Source: Anaerostipes hadrus ATCC 29173 = JCM 17467 (GTDB lineage: Bacteria; Bacillota; Clostridia; Lachnospirales; Lachnospiraceae). Taken from it: a stretch of DNA of 64,000 nucleotides. Under the pieces are notes generated by a model. That model saw only the letters and a program-made list of their open reading frames with translations. It did no database searches and was not told the origin of the DNA. Positions 44,956 to 55,582 of the stretch are shown in pieces; positions within the stretch are counted from its first letter, which is position 1; every line of letters begins with the position of its first letter. The stretch spans positions 2,693,501 to 2,757,500 of the forward strand of contig NZ_AP028031.1 of the NCBI RefSeq assembly GCF_030296915.1. The letters are read 5' to 3'. Position numbers and translations under genes: made by a program.

Positions 44956-45489
44956 TTATGCTATCTCAATCTGACACATCTTCATAGCTTCCAACGCATT
45001 CCTATGACTCTCAGGAGTCACTCCTGCACAGCATGAAGAATCAACACTTACCTTCACTTCCGGCAGTGCTGCTTTAATCAGCATTGCATTGGATATCACA
45101 CAGATATCCGTACATAATCCAATCAGTTCGATTTCAACTTCCTGATCTTCATATGTTTCCTTCAATATCTGTGCCAGTTCCATAGAACCAAAAGTTCCTT
45201 TTCTACAGAAATCATGGACTTCTGCTTTCGTCTCTGCGATTGCCCGCATGATTTCGCTGTTTAATGCCCAGCCGTCTTCTCCACAGATACAATGTTTGAC
45301 TGGAAGATTCTTTCCTTCCTGTGTGGAAAGATAATCTTCCTCATGTGTATCGAGTGTTCCATAGATATCACCCTCAAAATTACGAATCTTTCCCGCAACA
45401 GGTGTTACGATCTCCTGTGCTTCTTTGGTTCCAAGGCTTCCGTCGATGAAATCATTCTGCATATCGACGACAATCAGTATATTTCTCAT
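44956..45489 (-). CDS. Isochorismatase-family cysteine hydrolase (nicotinamidase-like)
   Basis: A 177-residue hydrolase with catalytic Asp in VVDMQNDFIDGSL (near 9), Lys in the FCRKGTFGS region (near 97) and Cys in LCTDICVISN (near 128). Related enzymes deamidate nicotinamide or hydrolyse isochorismate. The substrate is uncertain, though nicotinamidase is plausible from the size and Asp-Lys-Cys triad. It overlaps yqeY by four bases. Confidence 0.88.
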   Translation of the reverse strand: MRNILIVVDMQNDFIDGSLGTKEAQEIVTPVAGKIRNFEGDIYGTLDTHEEDYLSTQEGKNLPVKHCICGEDGWALNSEIMRAIAETKAEVHDFCRKGTFGSMELAQILKETYEDQEVEIELIGLCTDICVISNAMLIKAALPEVKVSVDSSCCAGVTPESHRNALEAMKMCQIEIA

Positions 45490-45932
45490 GAAAGTTTAGC
45501 TCCTACCAGCTGGTTTACAAGTTTACCGTCAGCTTTTCCTTTGACTCTTGGCATCAGGTTCTTCATAACTTTTCCTTTGTCTTTCATTGTTGGCGCATCA
45601 ATTCCAAGTTCTGCTAATACAGCATTGATTTCAGCTTCGATCTGTTCTTCGCTCATCTGCTCTGGTGCAAACTCTTCTAAGACTGCTAATCTTGCTTTAC
45701 ATTCATCAATGATATCTGTACGATCAGCAGGGCAAGTATCCATTGTCTCTTTTGTCTGTTTGATCTCTTTTGCGATAATTGTGTTTTCTTCTGCCTCTGT
45801 CAGATCTTCTCTCTTATCGATCTGTGCGTTTTTTAATGCACTTAATAACATAGAAAGACTTTCTTTTCTCTCTTTGTCCTTATTCTTCATCGCTGTCATC
45901 ATTTCTTTGCGGATTACATCAATCATACTCAT
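45486..45932 (-). CDS. yqeY: GatB/YqeY-domain protein
   Basis: A 148-residue helical protein with the YqeY domain found as the tail of GatB (EEFAPEQMSEEQIEAEINAVLAELG, then MKDKGKVMKNLMPRVKGKADGKLVNQLV). It is thought to bind tRNA-like substrates, but its role is not settled. Typical length. It starts with ATG after AGGAGGATAAG and is coupled to the hydrolase gene. Confidence 0.92.
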   Translation of the reverse strand: MSMIDVIRKEMMTAMKNKDKERKESLSMLLSALKNAQIDKREDLTEAEENTIIAKEIKQTKETMDTCPADRTDIIDECKARLAVLEEFAPEQMSEEQIEAEINAVLAELGIDAPTMKDKGKVMKNLMPRVKGKADGKLVNQLVGAKLS

Positions 45933-46023
45933 AGTTTCTTATCCTCCTGTATAAATGTTCTCTTGACATCTATTGTAGCACAAAATACTATCTTCGTTTC
46001 ACTAATTTTACAACATGACTCAA

Positions 46024-46632
46024 TTATATTTCCCAAGAATGCCGGCTTCCTTCCAATTTTCTCTGATACGACAACACCAGATAATCTTCTTTATATTTTC
46101 TGATCTCCAGAATATCTGGCTTCGTGATTTCTGGAAAACCTGCTTCTGAAAATACATGAATATATCTCTTCTCACAAGGTTTGTCGTCTTCGATCACTTG
46201 TCCTGCATCGATATAGGCACTTTCGATATCCAGACGTTTCCCCTGTCTTGCAGTGATCTTTGTCTGTTCATATACTTCAACATCCTTCGTCATAAACAAA
46301 AACAACTTCACTGGATGGACCTGAATGCTTGTCTCTGAAATAATTTCAAGATCACATGGAATATGTTGTCTTATAATATAATTTTTCAAAATACAGAGCT
46401 CTTTAAATTCATTCATGTTCGTTGCTTTCAAAATCCCCATGCCACCAAGTTCTGGCATATCTCCAATACTTTTTTCTTCAATGATCATAACTGATCTTCC
46501 CATTTCTTTTTGAAAATTTGCCTCTATTGCATGTTTCAGGGTTGCACCTACATATAAAATATCTGTTTTTTTATCTCTTTTTAAAATCGGATAAACTGGA
46601 AATTCCATCTGTTCCTGCCAAATAGAATGCAT
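46024..46632 (-). CDS. Conserved-looking protein of unknown function
   Basis: A 202-residue soluble protein with no signal, membrane segment or recognised motif. It has mixed alpha/beta composition (FPVYPILKRDKKTDILYVGATLK near the start; VYEQTKITARQGKRLDIESAYIDAG near residue 125). AGGAGG precedes the ATG. Its codon use matches neighbours, so a real gene is likely. It stands alone upstream of yqeY and downstream of asnS. Confidence 0.75.
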   Translation of the reverse strand: MHSIWQEQMEFPVYPILKRDKKTDILYVGATLKHAIEANFQKEMGRSVMIIEEKSIGDMPELGGMGILKATNMNEFKELCILKNYIIRQHIPCDLEIISETSIQVHPVKLFLFMTKDVEVYEQTKITARQGKRLDIESAYIDAGQVIEDDKPCEKRYIHVFSEAGFPEITKPDILEIRKYKEDYLVLSYQRKLEGSRHSWEI

Positions 46633-46684
46633 ATACTACTACCTCCTAAAAATTGCTCTCGTAATAGTATATGCATAATTCATC

Positions 46685-48070
46685 TTAATATTGACATTTT
46701 CCTACGGTTCTTGGATATGGAATGACATCTCTGATATTAGCAATTCCTGTTGCGTACATTACCATACGTTCAAATCCAAGACCAAATCCTGCGTGTCTTG
46801 TGGAACCATATTTGCGAAGATCTAAATAGAAATCATAATCTTCTGGTTTCATACCTAATTCTGTGATTCTCTCTTCCAGTTTCGCAAGATCATCTTCTCT
46901 CTGGCTTCCCCCGATGATCTCTCCAATAGCTGGCACTAAAAGGTCCATGGCTGCAACCGTCTTGTTGTCTTCATTCATCTTCATATAAAATGCTTTGATC
47001 TCTTTTGGATAGTCTGTGACAAACACTGGTTTCTTAAAGATCTTCTCTGTCAGATAACGTTCATGCTCTGTCTGAAGATCAATTCCCCAAGATACTTTAT
47101 ATTCGAATTCATCATTGTGTTCTTCTAATAATTTTACTGCTTCTGTATAAGTAACTCTTCCAAAATCAGAAGATACTACATGGTTCAAACGTTCTAATAA
47201 TCCTTTATCTACGAATTTATTAAAGAACTGTAATTCTTCCTGTGCATGCTCCATCACATAATTGATGATATATTTGATCATCTGCTCTGCAAGGATCATA
47301 TTATCCTCAAGATCTGCAAATGCGATCTCTGGCTCGATCATCCAGAATTCTGCTGCATGTCTTGTTGTATTGGAATCTTCAGCTCTGAAAGTTGGTCCAA
47401 ATGTATAAATATTGCGGAATGCCTGTGCAAAAGTCTCTCCTGCAAGCTGTCCGCTGACGGTTAAGCTGACTGGCTTCTTAAAGAAATCCTGTTCATAATC
47501 AACTTTTCCTTCTTCAGCGATCTTGTTAAGATCCATCGTTGTTACCTGGAACATCTCTCCAGCACCTTCACAGTCCTGTCCTGTGATCAATGGTGTATGC
47601 ACGTATACAAAATCACGTTCCTGAAAGAATTTATGGATCGCATATGCAATCTGAGAACGAACTCTGAATACTGCCTGAAACGTATTCGTTCTTGGTCTTA
47701 AATGAGAGATAGATCTTAAATATTCTAATGTATGACGTTTTTTCTGTAATGGATAATCGGATGGGCATTCTCCCTCGACTTCTACACTCTTTGCATGAAT
47801 CTCAAATGGCTGTTTCGCATCTGGTGTCACGATCACAGTTCCATTAACGATCACAGCTGTTCCAACATTTAATTTGCTGACCGTATCAAAGTTGCCCATC
47901 TCCTGATCATATACAACCTGAATCGGTTCAAAAAATGTACCATCATTAATAACCAGAAATCCGAATTTCTTTGATCCACGATTGCTTTTTACCCAGCCGC
48001 AGATCTCTACTTCTTTCTGATCATATTCTTTGTAATTTCGGAATAATGTTCTTCCTGTCATCATTTCCAT
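46685..48070 (-). CDS. asnS: Asparaginyl-tRNA synthetase
   Basis: Charges tRNA-Asn. The 461-residue class II enzyme has an N-terminal OB fold ([23 protein letters not shown]), motif 2 [15 protein letters not shown] (near 228) and motif 3 [15 protein letters not shown] (near 428). Its presence implies direct charging of Asn. No T-box leader fits in the 25-base gap upstream. Confidence 0.96.
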   Translation of the reverse strand: MEMMTGRTLFRNYKEYDQKEVEICGWVKSNRGSKKFGFLVINDGTFFEPIQVVYDQEMGNFDTVSKLNVGTAVIVNGTVIVTPDAKQPFEIHAKSVEVEGECPSDYPLQKKRHTLEYLRSISHLRPRTNTFQAVFRVRSQIAYAIHKFFQERDFVYVHTPLITGQDCEGAGEMFQVTTMDLNKIAEEGKVDYEQDFFKKPVSLTVSGQLAGETFAQAFRNIYTFGPTFRAEDSNTTRHAAEFWMIEPEIAFADLEDNMILAEQMIKYIINYVMEHAQEELQFFNKFVDKGLLERLNHVVSSDFGRVTYTEAVKLLEEHNDEFEYKVSWGIDLQTEHERYLTEKIFKKPVFVTDYPKEIKAFYMKMNEDNKTVAAMDLLVPAIGEIIGGSQREDDLAKLEERITELGMKPEDYDFYLDLRKYGSTRHAGFGLGFERMVMYATGIANIRDVIPYPRTVGKCQY

Positions 48071-48095
48071 GTTATCTTTGTCCTCCGTTTTTCAC

Positions 48096-48515
48096 TTAGA
48101 ATTCAAATAAATTCAGCCCGATTTCTTCATCAAACTTGCGGTCAACTGTGCCTTCGATCTCAGTTAATACAAGTTCTCCGGTTCCGCTGATCACTGCTTC
48201 TGTCAGATGACCTCCATAGACATTCCCTGATTCATCCGCAACACTGATATGGAAGTGTGTATAAGTTTCCCCATTCATAGTATTGATATTCCCACCAATG
48301 GAAACGATCTCAAGATCACCTTCCCATGTATGGCCTTTGAATACTTTTTCCTTTGTATCAAAAACACCAGCTGTTACTTTGCCTGCTGCCCCGATTCCTG
48401 TTAAGTATGCAAGTTTGATATTTTCTTTTTGGGCGACCTCTTTTAATTTTGCACAGATTTCTTCGCCTTTGTCAATTCTTATTACGTATTGATTGTTGAA
48501 TTTTTTGTATTCCAT
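48096..48515 (-). CDS. PPC/DUF296 domain protein
   Basis: A 139-residue single-domain protein of the PPC (DUF296) family, with LTGIGAAGKVTAGVFD near residue 40 and HTHFHISVADESGNVYGGHL-like metal/His motif near 85. Bacterial members are small trimers with poorly known function, some implicated in DNA binding. The ATG with GGAGTCGATGATC before it is preferred; the frame runs open upstream through a terminator. It sits between the glycerol locus and asnS. Confidence 0.85.
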   Translation of the reverse strand: MEYKKFNNQYVIRIDKGEEICAKLKEVAQKENIKLAYLTGIGAAGKVTAGVFDTKEKVFKGHTWEGDLEIVSIGGNINTMNGETYTHFHISVADESGNVYGGHLTEAVISGTGELVLTEIEGTVDRKFDEEIGLNLFEF

Positions 48516-48602
48516 GATCATCGACTCCTTTTTGATTTTATAATCCTGCATATATCTTAACGCACGTGCTATTTCTTTTCTAGGTGTTTTCATTGATTTT
48601 AT

Positions 48603-48641
48603 TAAAAAAATGGATGTCTTCTTGTCTAAGAAAACATCCAT
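48603..48641 (-). terminator. Terminator after glpF
   Basis: ATGGATGTCTTCTT (48610-48623) pairs with AAGAAAACATCCAT (48628-48641, one mismatch). On the minus strand it is followed by TTTTTTTAAT. Confidence 0.88.
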
Positions 48642-48678
48642 CTCTTCAATCTTTATTCTACTTTCATTTACCTGACCC

Positions 48679-49392
48679 CTACCATGGAATAATCACAAAT
48701 AAACCACCCGCAAGCAATGCTCCAATAATTGGACCTACAACTGGAATCCATGCATATCCAAAGTTAGAATCCCCTTTCCCTGGGATTGGAAGAACTGCAT
48801 GTGCAAGTCTTGGGCCTAAATCTCTGGCTGGATTAATCGCATATCCAGTTAATCCACCAAGTGACATACCAATGGAAACGATGATTGCAAATACGAAGAA
48901 ATAGTTAAGTCCCATAGAACCTGCATTTTCCACATTTCCGATTCCAAGAATCGCAAAAACTAAAACAAAGGTTCCAATGATCTCACTTAACAGGTTTAAT
49001 CCTGTGTTTGCAATAGAAGGTCCTGTACAAAATACTCCTAATTTTGTTCCCTGATCTTTGGTTACCTCAAACTGCCCTGCAAATAAGACATACACAAGGA
49101 CTGCTCCTACAAATGCTCCTGCAAACTGAGCGATCACATATCCTGGCACCATAGACCAAGAGAAATTACCAATCGCCGCAAGTGCGATCGTAAGTGCCGG
49201 GTTAAAATGAGCTCCTGATGAAGATCCAAAAATAAATGCTGGTACAAGTACCGCAAGTCCCCATGCAAATGTAATCTGCACAGCCCCTGCACCTTTCATT
49301 CCTGATCTTTCAAGGTTTACATTTGCTACAACTCCATCTCCAAGCAAGATTAAAAGCATTGTTCCGATAAATTCTGCAATATAAGGTAACAT
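48679..49392 (-). CDS. glpF: Glycerol uptake facilitator (aquaporin family)
   Basis: A 237-residue six-helix channel with both intact NPA motifs (HFNPALTIAL near 63 and YAINPARDLGPRL near 185). The DLGPR after the second NPA fits aquaglyceroporins. It follows glpK by 45 bases and lets glycerol in for phosphorylation. Confidence 0.93.
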   Translation of the reverse strand: MLPYIAEFIGTMLLILLGDGVVANVNLERSGMKGAGAVQITFAWGLAVLVPAFIFGSSSGAHFNPALTIALAAIGNFSWSMVPGYVIAQFAGAFVGAVLVYVLFAGQFEVTKDQGTKLGVFCTGPSIANTGLNLLSEIIGTFVLVFAILGIGNVENAGSMGLNYFFVFAIIVSIGMSLGGLTGYAINPARDLGPRLAHAVLPIPGKGDSNFGYAWIPVVGPIIGALLAGGLFVIIPW

Positions 49393-49437
49393 AGTTTTTC
49401 CCTCTTTTCTCTTAATTTTTTAGTTTTGCATGATATA

Positions 49438-50943
<1,506 letters not shown>

Positions 50944-50967
50944 CTATGACTCTTTTATTATATGTTC

Positions 50968-50996
50968 ATATTACATTATGCATAATTTTGTGTCTA
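50968..50996 (-). promoter_or_regulatory. Putative glpK promoter
   Basis: Minus-strand TAGACA (50991-50996), 17 bases, then TAATAT (50968-50973), about 37 bases before the glpK start. A second TATAAT-like box lies slightly downstream. Confidence 0.55.
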
Positions 50997-51038
50997 TTAT
51001 TTATCTTTTTTTGTGCATTTTTTTAAATTTAAAAGGTC

Positions 51039-51082
51039 GAAAAAACCCTCTTTTTTCACTAAATTTTGTTCAAAAAGAGAGT
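51039..51082 (-). terminator. Terminator after the GpsA-like gene
   Basis: ACTCTCTTTTT pairs with AAAAAGAGGGT on the minus strand (51072-51082 with 51045-51055, one G-T pair), followed by TTTTTTC. It separates the four-gene flavoprotein operon from glpKF. Confidence 0.8.
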
Positions 51083-51112
51083 ATTTTCGTGAATTTCTAA
51101 TTTTTTATTTTA

Positions 51113-52156
51113 TTATTCTACAACAGTCGTAAATTTTTCCCAAGGAATATCAACTTCTGCGCCTTCATTGATGATCGCATCTACATGCATTAACAATGGG
51201 AAGTCATCTAAAGATACAACGCCTCTTTCTGCCAGTTTACGTACGGCACGAGCTGTTCTTGTTGCAATAACGATAGACTCTAAAGTTACACCCTGTAATT
51301 CTTCCATTGCCTGATCAAATGTCAGTCCACGTCCTAATAATGTACCAATCTTACGAGTTCTTCCACCGAAGACTGTTACATATAAGTCACCAGCTCCGTG
51401 AATGATGTTTTCTGGTCCACCATGAATCAGTTCTAACAGATGGATCATTTCTTTGACACCCTGTCCAAACAATGCTGCCTGAGAATTATAATGTACTGCT
51501 CCGATCTCTCCATCTCTCTTCTCTGCTAAACCAACTGCAAGAGACACACCTAATGCATAAGCATTCTTCATGGCTACGGCACACTCAACACCTACAACAT
51601 CTGTAGAAAGACTGATGTGATAGTAATCTGTTGTTAATAAAGATTTGATGAATTTTAATGTTTCCATGTCTTTTCCACAGAAAGCTACATGGCTGTCATC
51701 ATGGTCTGCTAATTCATAACTTGTACATGGTCCACCGATGGCGTTAAAGTTAATATGTTTTCCTTCTGGCTGTCTCTGTTCGAAGATATGTGGATAAGGA
51801 ACTAAAGTTCCGTCATCTAAATCTACCATACCTTTTGTTACTGTTAATAAAGGTACATCTTCTGGTAATACTGGAAGGATTTCGTCACAGAACCAGTCAA
51901 GTCCGAAACTGCTTACTCCACCTAAGATTAAGTCTGCTCCTTCTAATGCTTCTTCTAATTCTTCGATCTGATAATATTTGATCCCATCATGAAGAGTTCT
52001 CTTTAATGTGATATGGAAATTATCCTTCTTTAATCCATCAATGATATCTCTGTCTAAAGGTGATCCTACCAGACGTACCTCGTGTCCATTTTCGAATGCT
52101 GGGAATGTGATCGCAGAGTTCATCTGACCTGCACAAACAAATGTAATAACGCTCAT
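51113..52156 (-). CDS. GpsA-like glycerol-3-phosphate dehydrogenase
   Basis: A 347-residue NAD(P)-dependent dehydrogenase of the GpsA family, with VECAVAMKNAYALGVSLAVGL near 190 (catalytic Lys) and a conserved NIIHGAGDLYVTVFGGRTRK near 250. The N-terminal Rossmann loop reads FVCAGQMNSAITFP instead of GxGxWG, so it is a divergent paralogue. Its place in a catabolic glycerol operon suggests glycerol-3-phosphate oxidation rather than lipid synthesis. Confidence 0.85.
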   Translation of the reverse strand: MSVITFVCAGQMNSAITFPAFENGHEVRLVGSPLDRDIIDGLKKDNFHITLKRTLHDGIKYYQIEELEEALEGADLILGGVSSFGLDWFCDEILPVLPEDVPLLTVTKGMVDLDDGTLVPYPHIFEQRQPEGKHINFNAIGGPCTSYELADHDDSHVAFCGKDMETLKFIKSLLTTDYYHISLSTDVVGVECAVAMKNAYALGVSLAVGLAEKRDGEIGAVHYNSQAALFGQGVKEMIHLLELIHGGPENIIHGAGDLYVTVFGGRTRKIGTLLGRGLTFDQAMEELQGVTLESIVIATRTARAVRKLAERGVVSLDDFPLLMHVDAIINEGAEVDIPWEKFTTVVE

Positions 52157-52200
52157 TTGTTATCCTCCTGAAATTTAAATATTTTACTTAATCATTTTAT

Positions 52201-52551
52201 TTATTCTGCTACTTTTTTGCAAGCTACAACGTCAACTCCTAGTCCTAATACGTTAGGGATCACTACATCCCCGATCGCTACAGGAGCTTTCATTGTTACT
52301 TTATCTAATTCTTTCATGATATCATAGATTTTACCCTTTGGAATATCACTTGCGGTTTTGACTGGAACTCTTCTTGCAGTCTTTGCTTCTACTCTGACTG
52401 TAGAAGTGATCACTCGTGTTGGATTTACCAGTTCTTTTTCTCCGTAAGCGGCTCCTCTTGGGCATCCATTTCCAGTAACCTTATATCCATTTTCTTCATC
52501 AACTTTTAAATGACATCCTTTTGGACATACGATACAAATTAAATCTGTCAT
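52201..52551 (-). CDS. DUF1667 protein with Cys motif
   Basis: A 116-residue protein with CIVCPKGCHLKV and NGCPRGAAYG near the N-terminus (four Cys, likely metal or Fe-S binding). DUF1667 proteins regularly occur next to GlpA/GlpB-like flavoproteins in anaerobes. It may take the electron-transfer place of GlpC. It starts two bases after the GlpB-like gene stop. Confidence 0.88.
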   Translation of the reverse strand: MTDLICIVCPKGCHLKVDEENGYKVTGNGCPRGAAYGEKELVNPTRVITSTVRVEAKTARRVPVKTASDIPKGKIYDIMKELDKVTMKAPVAIGDVVIPNVLGLGVDVVACKKVAE

Positions 52552-52553
52552 CT

Positions 52554-53819
52554 TTATGCACCTACCTTTTCTACAGATACTGTGATCTCACCATTTTCTA
52601 CTTTATCTAAAAATGCTTTCGGAATAACGATCTTTTCCATTTCTCCTGGTGCCATGTGTTCTCTCTTAAAGGAAGCAAGTTCCTCACCATTTGATCTTAC
52701 TTTGATCGCTACATCTGTAAATACGTTTCTTGCACGGAACATAACTTCAACTTTCTTGTCTACATTAGATGGACGTACTTTCTGTGGCACGATTCCGTTG
52801 ACCCCATCTCCATTTTTGATATCAATGCATGTCTGATCTTTTGTTTCTCCATTTTTTACGTATTCTGCAGCACTCTTTCCTGCCTTCTGGCTTTCTGCTG
52901 TAACGAAGTCTACCAGGTCATGAACATGAACGACATTTCCACTTGCGAAAATTCCTTCTGCTGAAGTTTCCATGTTTTCATATACAACTGGACCGCTTGT
53001 TGCCGGGTCCATTGTGATTCCAGCAGATCTTGTTAATTCATTTTCTGGAATCAATCCAACAGATAATAATACAGTATCTACATCAAATTCCATCTCTGTT
53101 CCTGGAATTGGCTGATTCTTTTCATCAACTTTTGATACGATAACTTTCTCAACTCGTTTATCACCCTGAATATCTGTGATCGTATGTGATAAATACAGTG
53201 GAATATCATAATCATTTAAGCACTGTACGATGTTACGGTTTAATCCGTTAGAATATGGACAAAGCTCTACACATCCAACTACTTTTGCACCCTCTAAACT
53301 CATGCGTCTTGCCATGATCAGTCCGATATCTCCGGATCCTAAGATCAGTACTTTCTTACCTACCATATATCCTTCGATATTCACATATCTCTGTGCTGCA
53401 CCTGCTGTAAACACTCCAGCCGGACGATCACCAGGGATCGCGATGGCTCCTCTTGTTCTTTCACGGCATCCCATATTTAAGATAATGGATTTACCTTCAA
53501 GTTTCATATAACCATTTTTCTTATTCATGGCATGTACACATTTTTCTGTTTCATCTACGTCAAGAACCATCGTATCAAGCATCACTTCGATATTTGTTTC
53601 ATTTAACATATCAATGAATTTACCTGCATATTCAGGTCCTGTTAATTCTTCTTTGAAATAATGGAGTCCAAATCCATTATGAATACACTGATTTAAGATT
53701 CCTCCAAGTTCCTGATCACGTTCTACAACCAGAACTTTTTCGGCACCATTTTTACTTGCTTCCACTGCTGCTGCCAGTCCTGCAGGTCCTCCACCTACAA
53801 CGATTACATCATACTTCAT
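52554..53819 (-). CDS. FAD/NAD-dependent oxidoreductase, GlpB-like
   Basis: A 421-residue flavoprotein with FAD-binding VVGGGPAGLAAAVEASKNG (residue 6), NAD-binding LILGSGDIGLIMARRM (near 155) and a C-terminal region from about 340 that is beta-rich. Together with the GlpA-like protein it likely forms an anaerobic glycerol-3-phosphate dehydrogenase that passes electrons on to NAD or another carrier. It shares one base with the GlpA-like gene stop. Confidence 0.88.
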   Translation of the reverse strand: MKYDVIVVGGGPAGLAAAVEASKNGAEKVLVVERDQELGGILNQCIHNGFGLHYFKEELTGPEYAGKFIDMLNETNIEVMLDTMVLDVDETEKCVHAMNKKNGYMKLEGKSIILNMGCRERTRGAIAIPGDRPAGVFTAGAAQRYVNIEGYMVGKKVLILGSGDIGLIMARRMSLEGAKVVGCVELCPYSNGLNRNIVQCLNDYDIPLYLSHTITDIQGDKRVEKVIVSKVDEKNQPIPGTEMEFDVDTVLLSVGLIPENELTRSAGITMDPATSGPVVYENMETSAEGIFASGNVVHVHDLVDFVTAESQKAGKSAAEYVKNGETKDQTCIDIKNGDGVNGIVPQKVRPSNVDKKVEVMFRARNVFTDVAIKVRSNGEELASFKREHMAPGEMEKIVIPKAFLDKVENGEITVSVEKVGA

Positions 53820-55258
53820 TATTTGGCACCTCCATCTTTTGTTTCTCCTGTGATAATGTTTGTTCCCAAACGATCCTGTGGAATATCTGCTAATGGTTTA
53901 TTCAGCTCTCTTGCGATGATCTCCTGAACTCTTGGTCCACAGAAACCACCCTGGCATCTTCCCATACCTGCATTACATCTTCTCTTAACCGCATCAATGG
54001 ATGTTGCTGGAATTGGACGATGCACTGCGTTGATGATCTCACCTTCTGTGATCGTTTCACAACGGCAGATGATCTTTCCGAATGCTGGATTCTTTTCTAC
54101 TAATTTTTCTCTGTCTTCATGACTTAAATGTTTGAAGCGGTCGATATGTCTTTCATCTACGATATCTTCTTTTGCTTCTAATGTAAGTCCTGAATTTTCA
54201 AGCATCTTTAAAATATCTGGTGCAATTGCACATGCGGATGATAATCCCGGTGACTGCATTCCTGCGATATTAATAAACCCTTTGTTGTTTTTATCTTCAT
54301 AAATATGGAAGTCATGATCTGCTGTTCTTGCTCTGACTCCAGCAAAATTTCTAATAGACTCTCTAAAATTAATTCCTGGTACAGATTTTAATGCTGTATT
54401 TCTCACAAAATCAAGTCCCTGTTTTGTTGTTGATACATCATTCGCCGCACTTGGCTGTGAATCTGGTCCAACGATCAGGTTTCCATGAACCGTTGGAGCA
54501 ACTAAAACTCCTTTTCCTTTTTCATTTGGACATTGGAAGATTACATGATTGACCAGATTTCCCTGGCTCTTATCCATTAGGTAATATTCTCCTTTATTTG
54601 GTGTAATCTCAAATGTCTTTTCATTACACATCTCATTAACTTTGTCTGCGAAAACACCTGCTGCATTGCAAATGTATTTTGCTTCGATCACTCCGTTGTT
54701 TGTTTCTATCTTATATGTATCATTTTCTTTTTCGATTCCGGAAACTTCTGTATTAAGTTTCACTTCAACTCCATTTAATACGGCTGTTTCTGCAAGTGCC
54801 AGGGCTAATTCCCATGGACTTACGATTCCTACATTTGGAGAACTTAAAGCCGCAACAGCTTTGTCTGAAAGATTTGGTTCTTCTTTTAGAAGTTTTTCTT
54901 TATCCCAGATTTCCATATCAGGAACTCCGTTTGTGATACCTCTTTGTTTTAATTCTTCCAGTGTTTTCTTTTCTTCTTCACTGAATGCAACTACCAATGC
55001 TCCGATCTGTTTGTAAGGTACATCCAGTTTCTCACATAATTCTTTTGTATAGACATTTCCTTTGATATTGTACTCTGCCATCTTTGTTCCAGGCTTTGGA
55101 TCATATCCTCCATGGATGATCGCGCTGTTTGCTTTTGTTGTTCCTACAGAAACATCATTTTCCTTTTCAACGATTACAGCTTTCACATTATATTTTCCAA
55201 GTTCGTAGGCGATAGCGCAGCCTGTGATCCCTGCACCGATAATTGCTACATCATACAC
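53819..55258 (-). CDS. glpA: FAD-dependent glycerol-3-phosphate dehydrogenase, GlpA-like with [2Fe-2S] tail
   Basis: A 479-residue enzyme with N-terminal FAD site AIIGAGITGCAIAYELGKY and a DAO-type body. The C-terminal BFD-like domain (from about 395) has Cys residues at ICRCETIT and CNAGMGRCQGGFCGPRV, forming a [2Fe-2S] or similar cluster. It oxidises glycerol-3-phosphate to dihydroxyacetone phosphate without oxygen. First gene of the flavoprotein operon. Confidence 0.9.
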   Translation of the reverse strand: MYDVAIIGAGITGCAIAYELGKYNVKAVIVEKENDVSVGTTKANSAIIHGGYDPKPGTKMAEYNIKGNVYTKELCEKLDVPYKQIGALVVAFSEEEKKTLEELKQRGITNGVPDMEIWDKEKLLKEEPNLSDKAVAALSSPNVGIVSPWELALALAETAVLNGVEVKLNTEVSGIEKENDTYKIETNNGVIEAKYICNAAGVFADKVNEMCNEKTFEITPNKGEYYLMDKSQGNLVNHVIFQCPNEKGKGVLVAPTVHGNLIVGPDSQPSAANDVSTTKQGLDFVRNTALKSVPGINFRESIRNFAGVRARTADHDFHIYEDKNNKGFINIAGMQSPGLSSACAIAPDILKMLENSGLTLEAKEDIVDERHIDRFKHLSHEDREKLVEKNPAFGKIICRCETITEGEIINAVHRPIPATSIDAVKRRCNAGMGRCQGGFCGPRVQEIIARELNKPLADIPQDRLGTNIITGETKDGGAK

Positions 55259-55377
55259 TGTTATTCCCTCCTGTTTTTCACTTGCTTTTGTTGCTTTCTG
55301 ACTCTATCTAACCATAATTTTTTTTGCCTGTCAAACCCGTCAAACGCCTATTTTATGCGGTTTTCAGAGTTTTTCTA

Positions 55378-55529
55378 TTAATCATTTTATTTGATTAATA
55401 AATGATTTCTTTCACGGTTTTTGGATTATTTTTCTTAAAGTACGTGTTCACTTGTTTTTTGTATTAATCAATTGTATAATATTAATAATCGCTAGCTTAT
55501 TTTGATTAGTAATTCGAATTAATCAAAAT
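55378..55529. promoter_or_regulatory. Cluster of TTAATCA/TGATTAA inverted repeats in the divergent gap
   Basis: TTAATCA occurs at 55378-55384, 55464-55470 and 55519-55525, with TGATTAA at 55392-55398 and part of the inverted repeat ATTTTGATTA/TAATCAAAAT (55499-55508, 55520-55529). The cluster lies in the 324-base gap between the glycerol operon and the LacI gene, and is probably an operator for a regulator of one or both. It lacks the central CG usual for LacI operators. Confidence 0.5.
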
Positions 55530-55582
55530 AATTTTTGATTTATCTATTGCAAATGAAATGTATAGAAAAGAGGGTACTATTT

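Noticed and set aside
45292..45954. 220-codon plus-strand frame
   Set aside because: It is antisense to the isochorismatase and yqeY genes, whose motifs are clear; composition is typical of an antisense frame.
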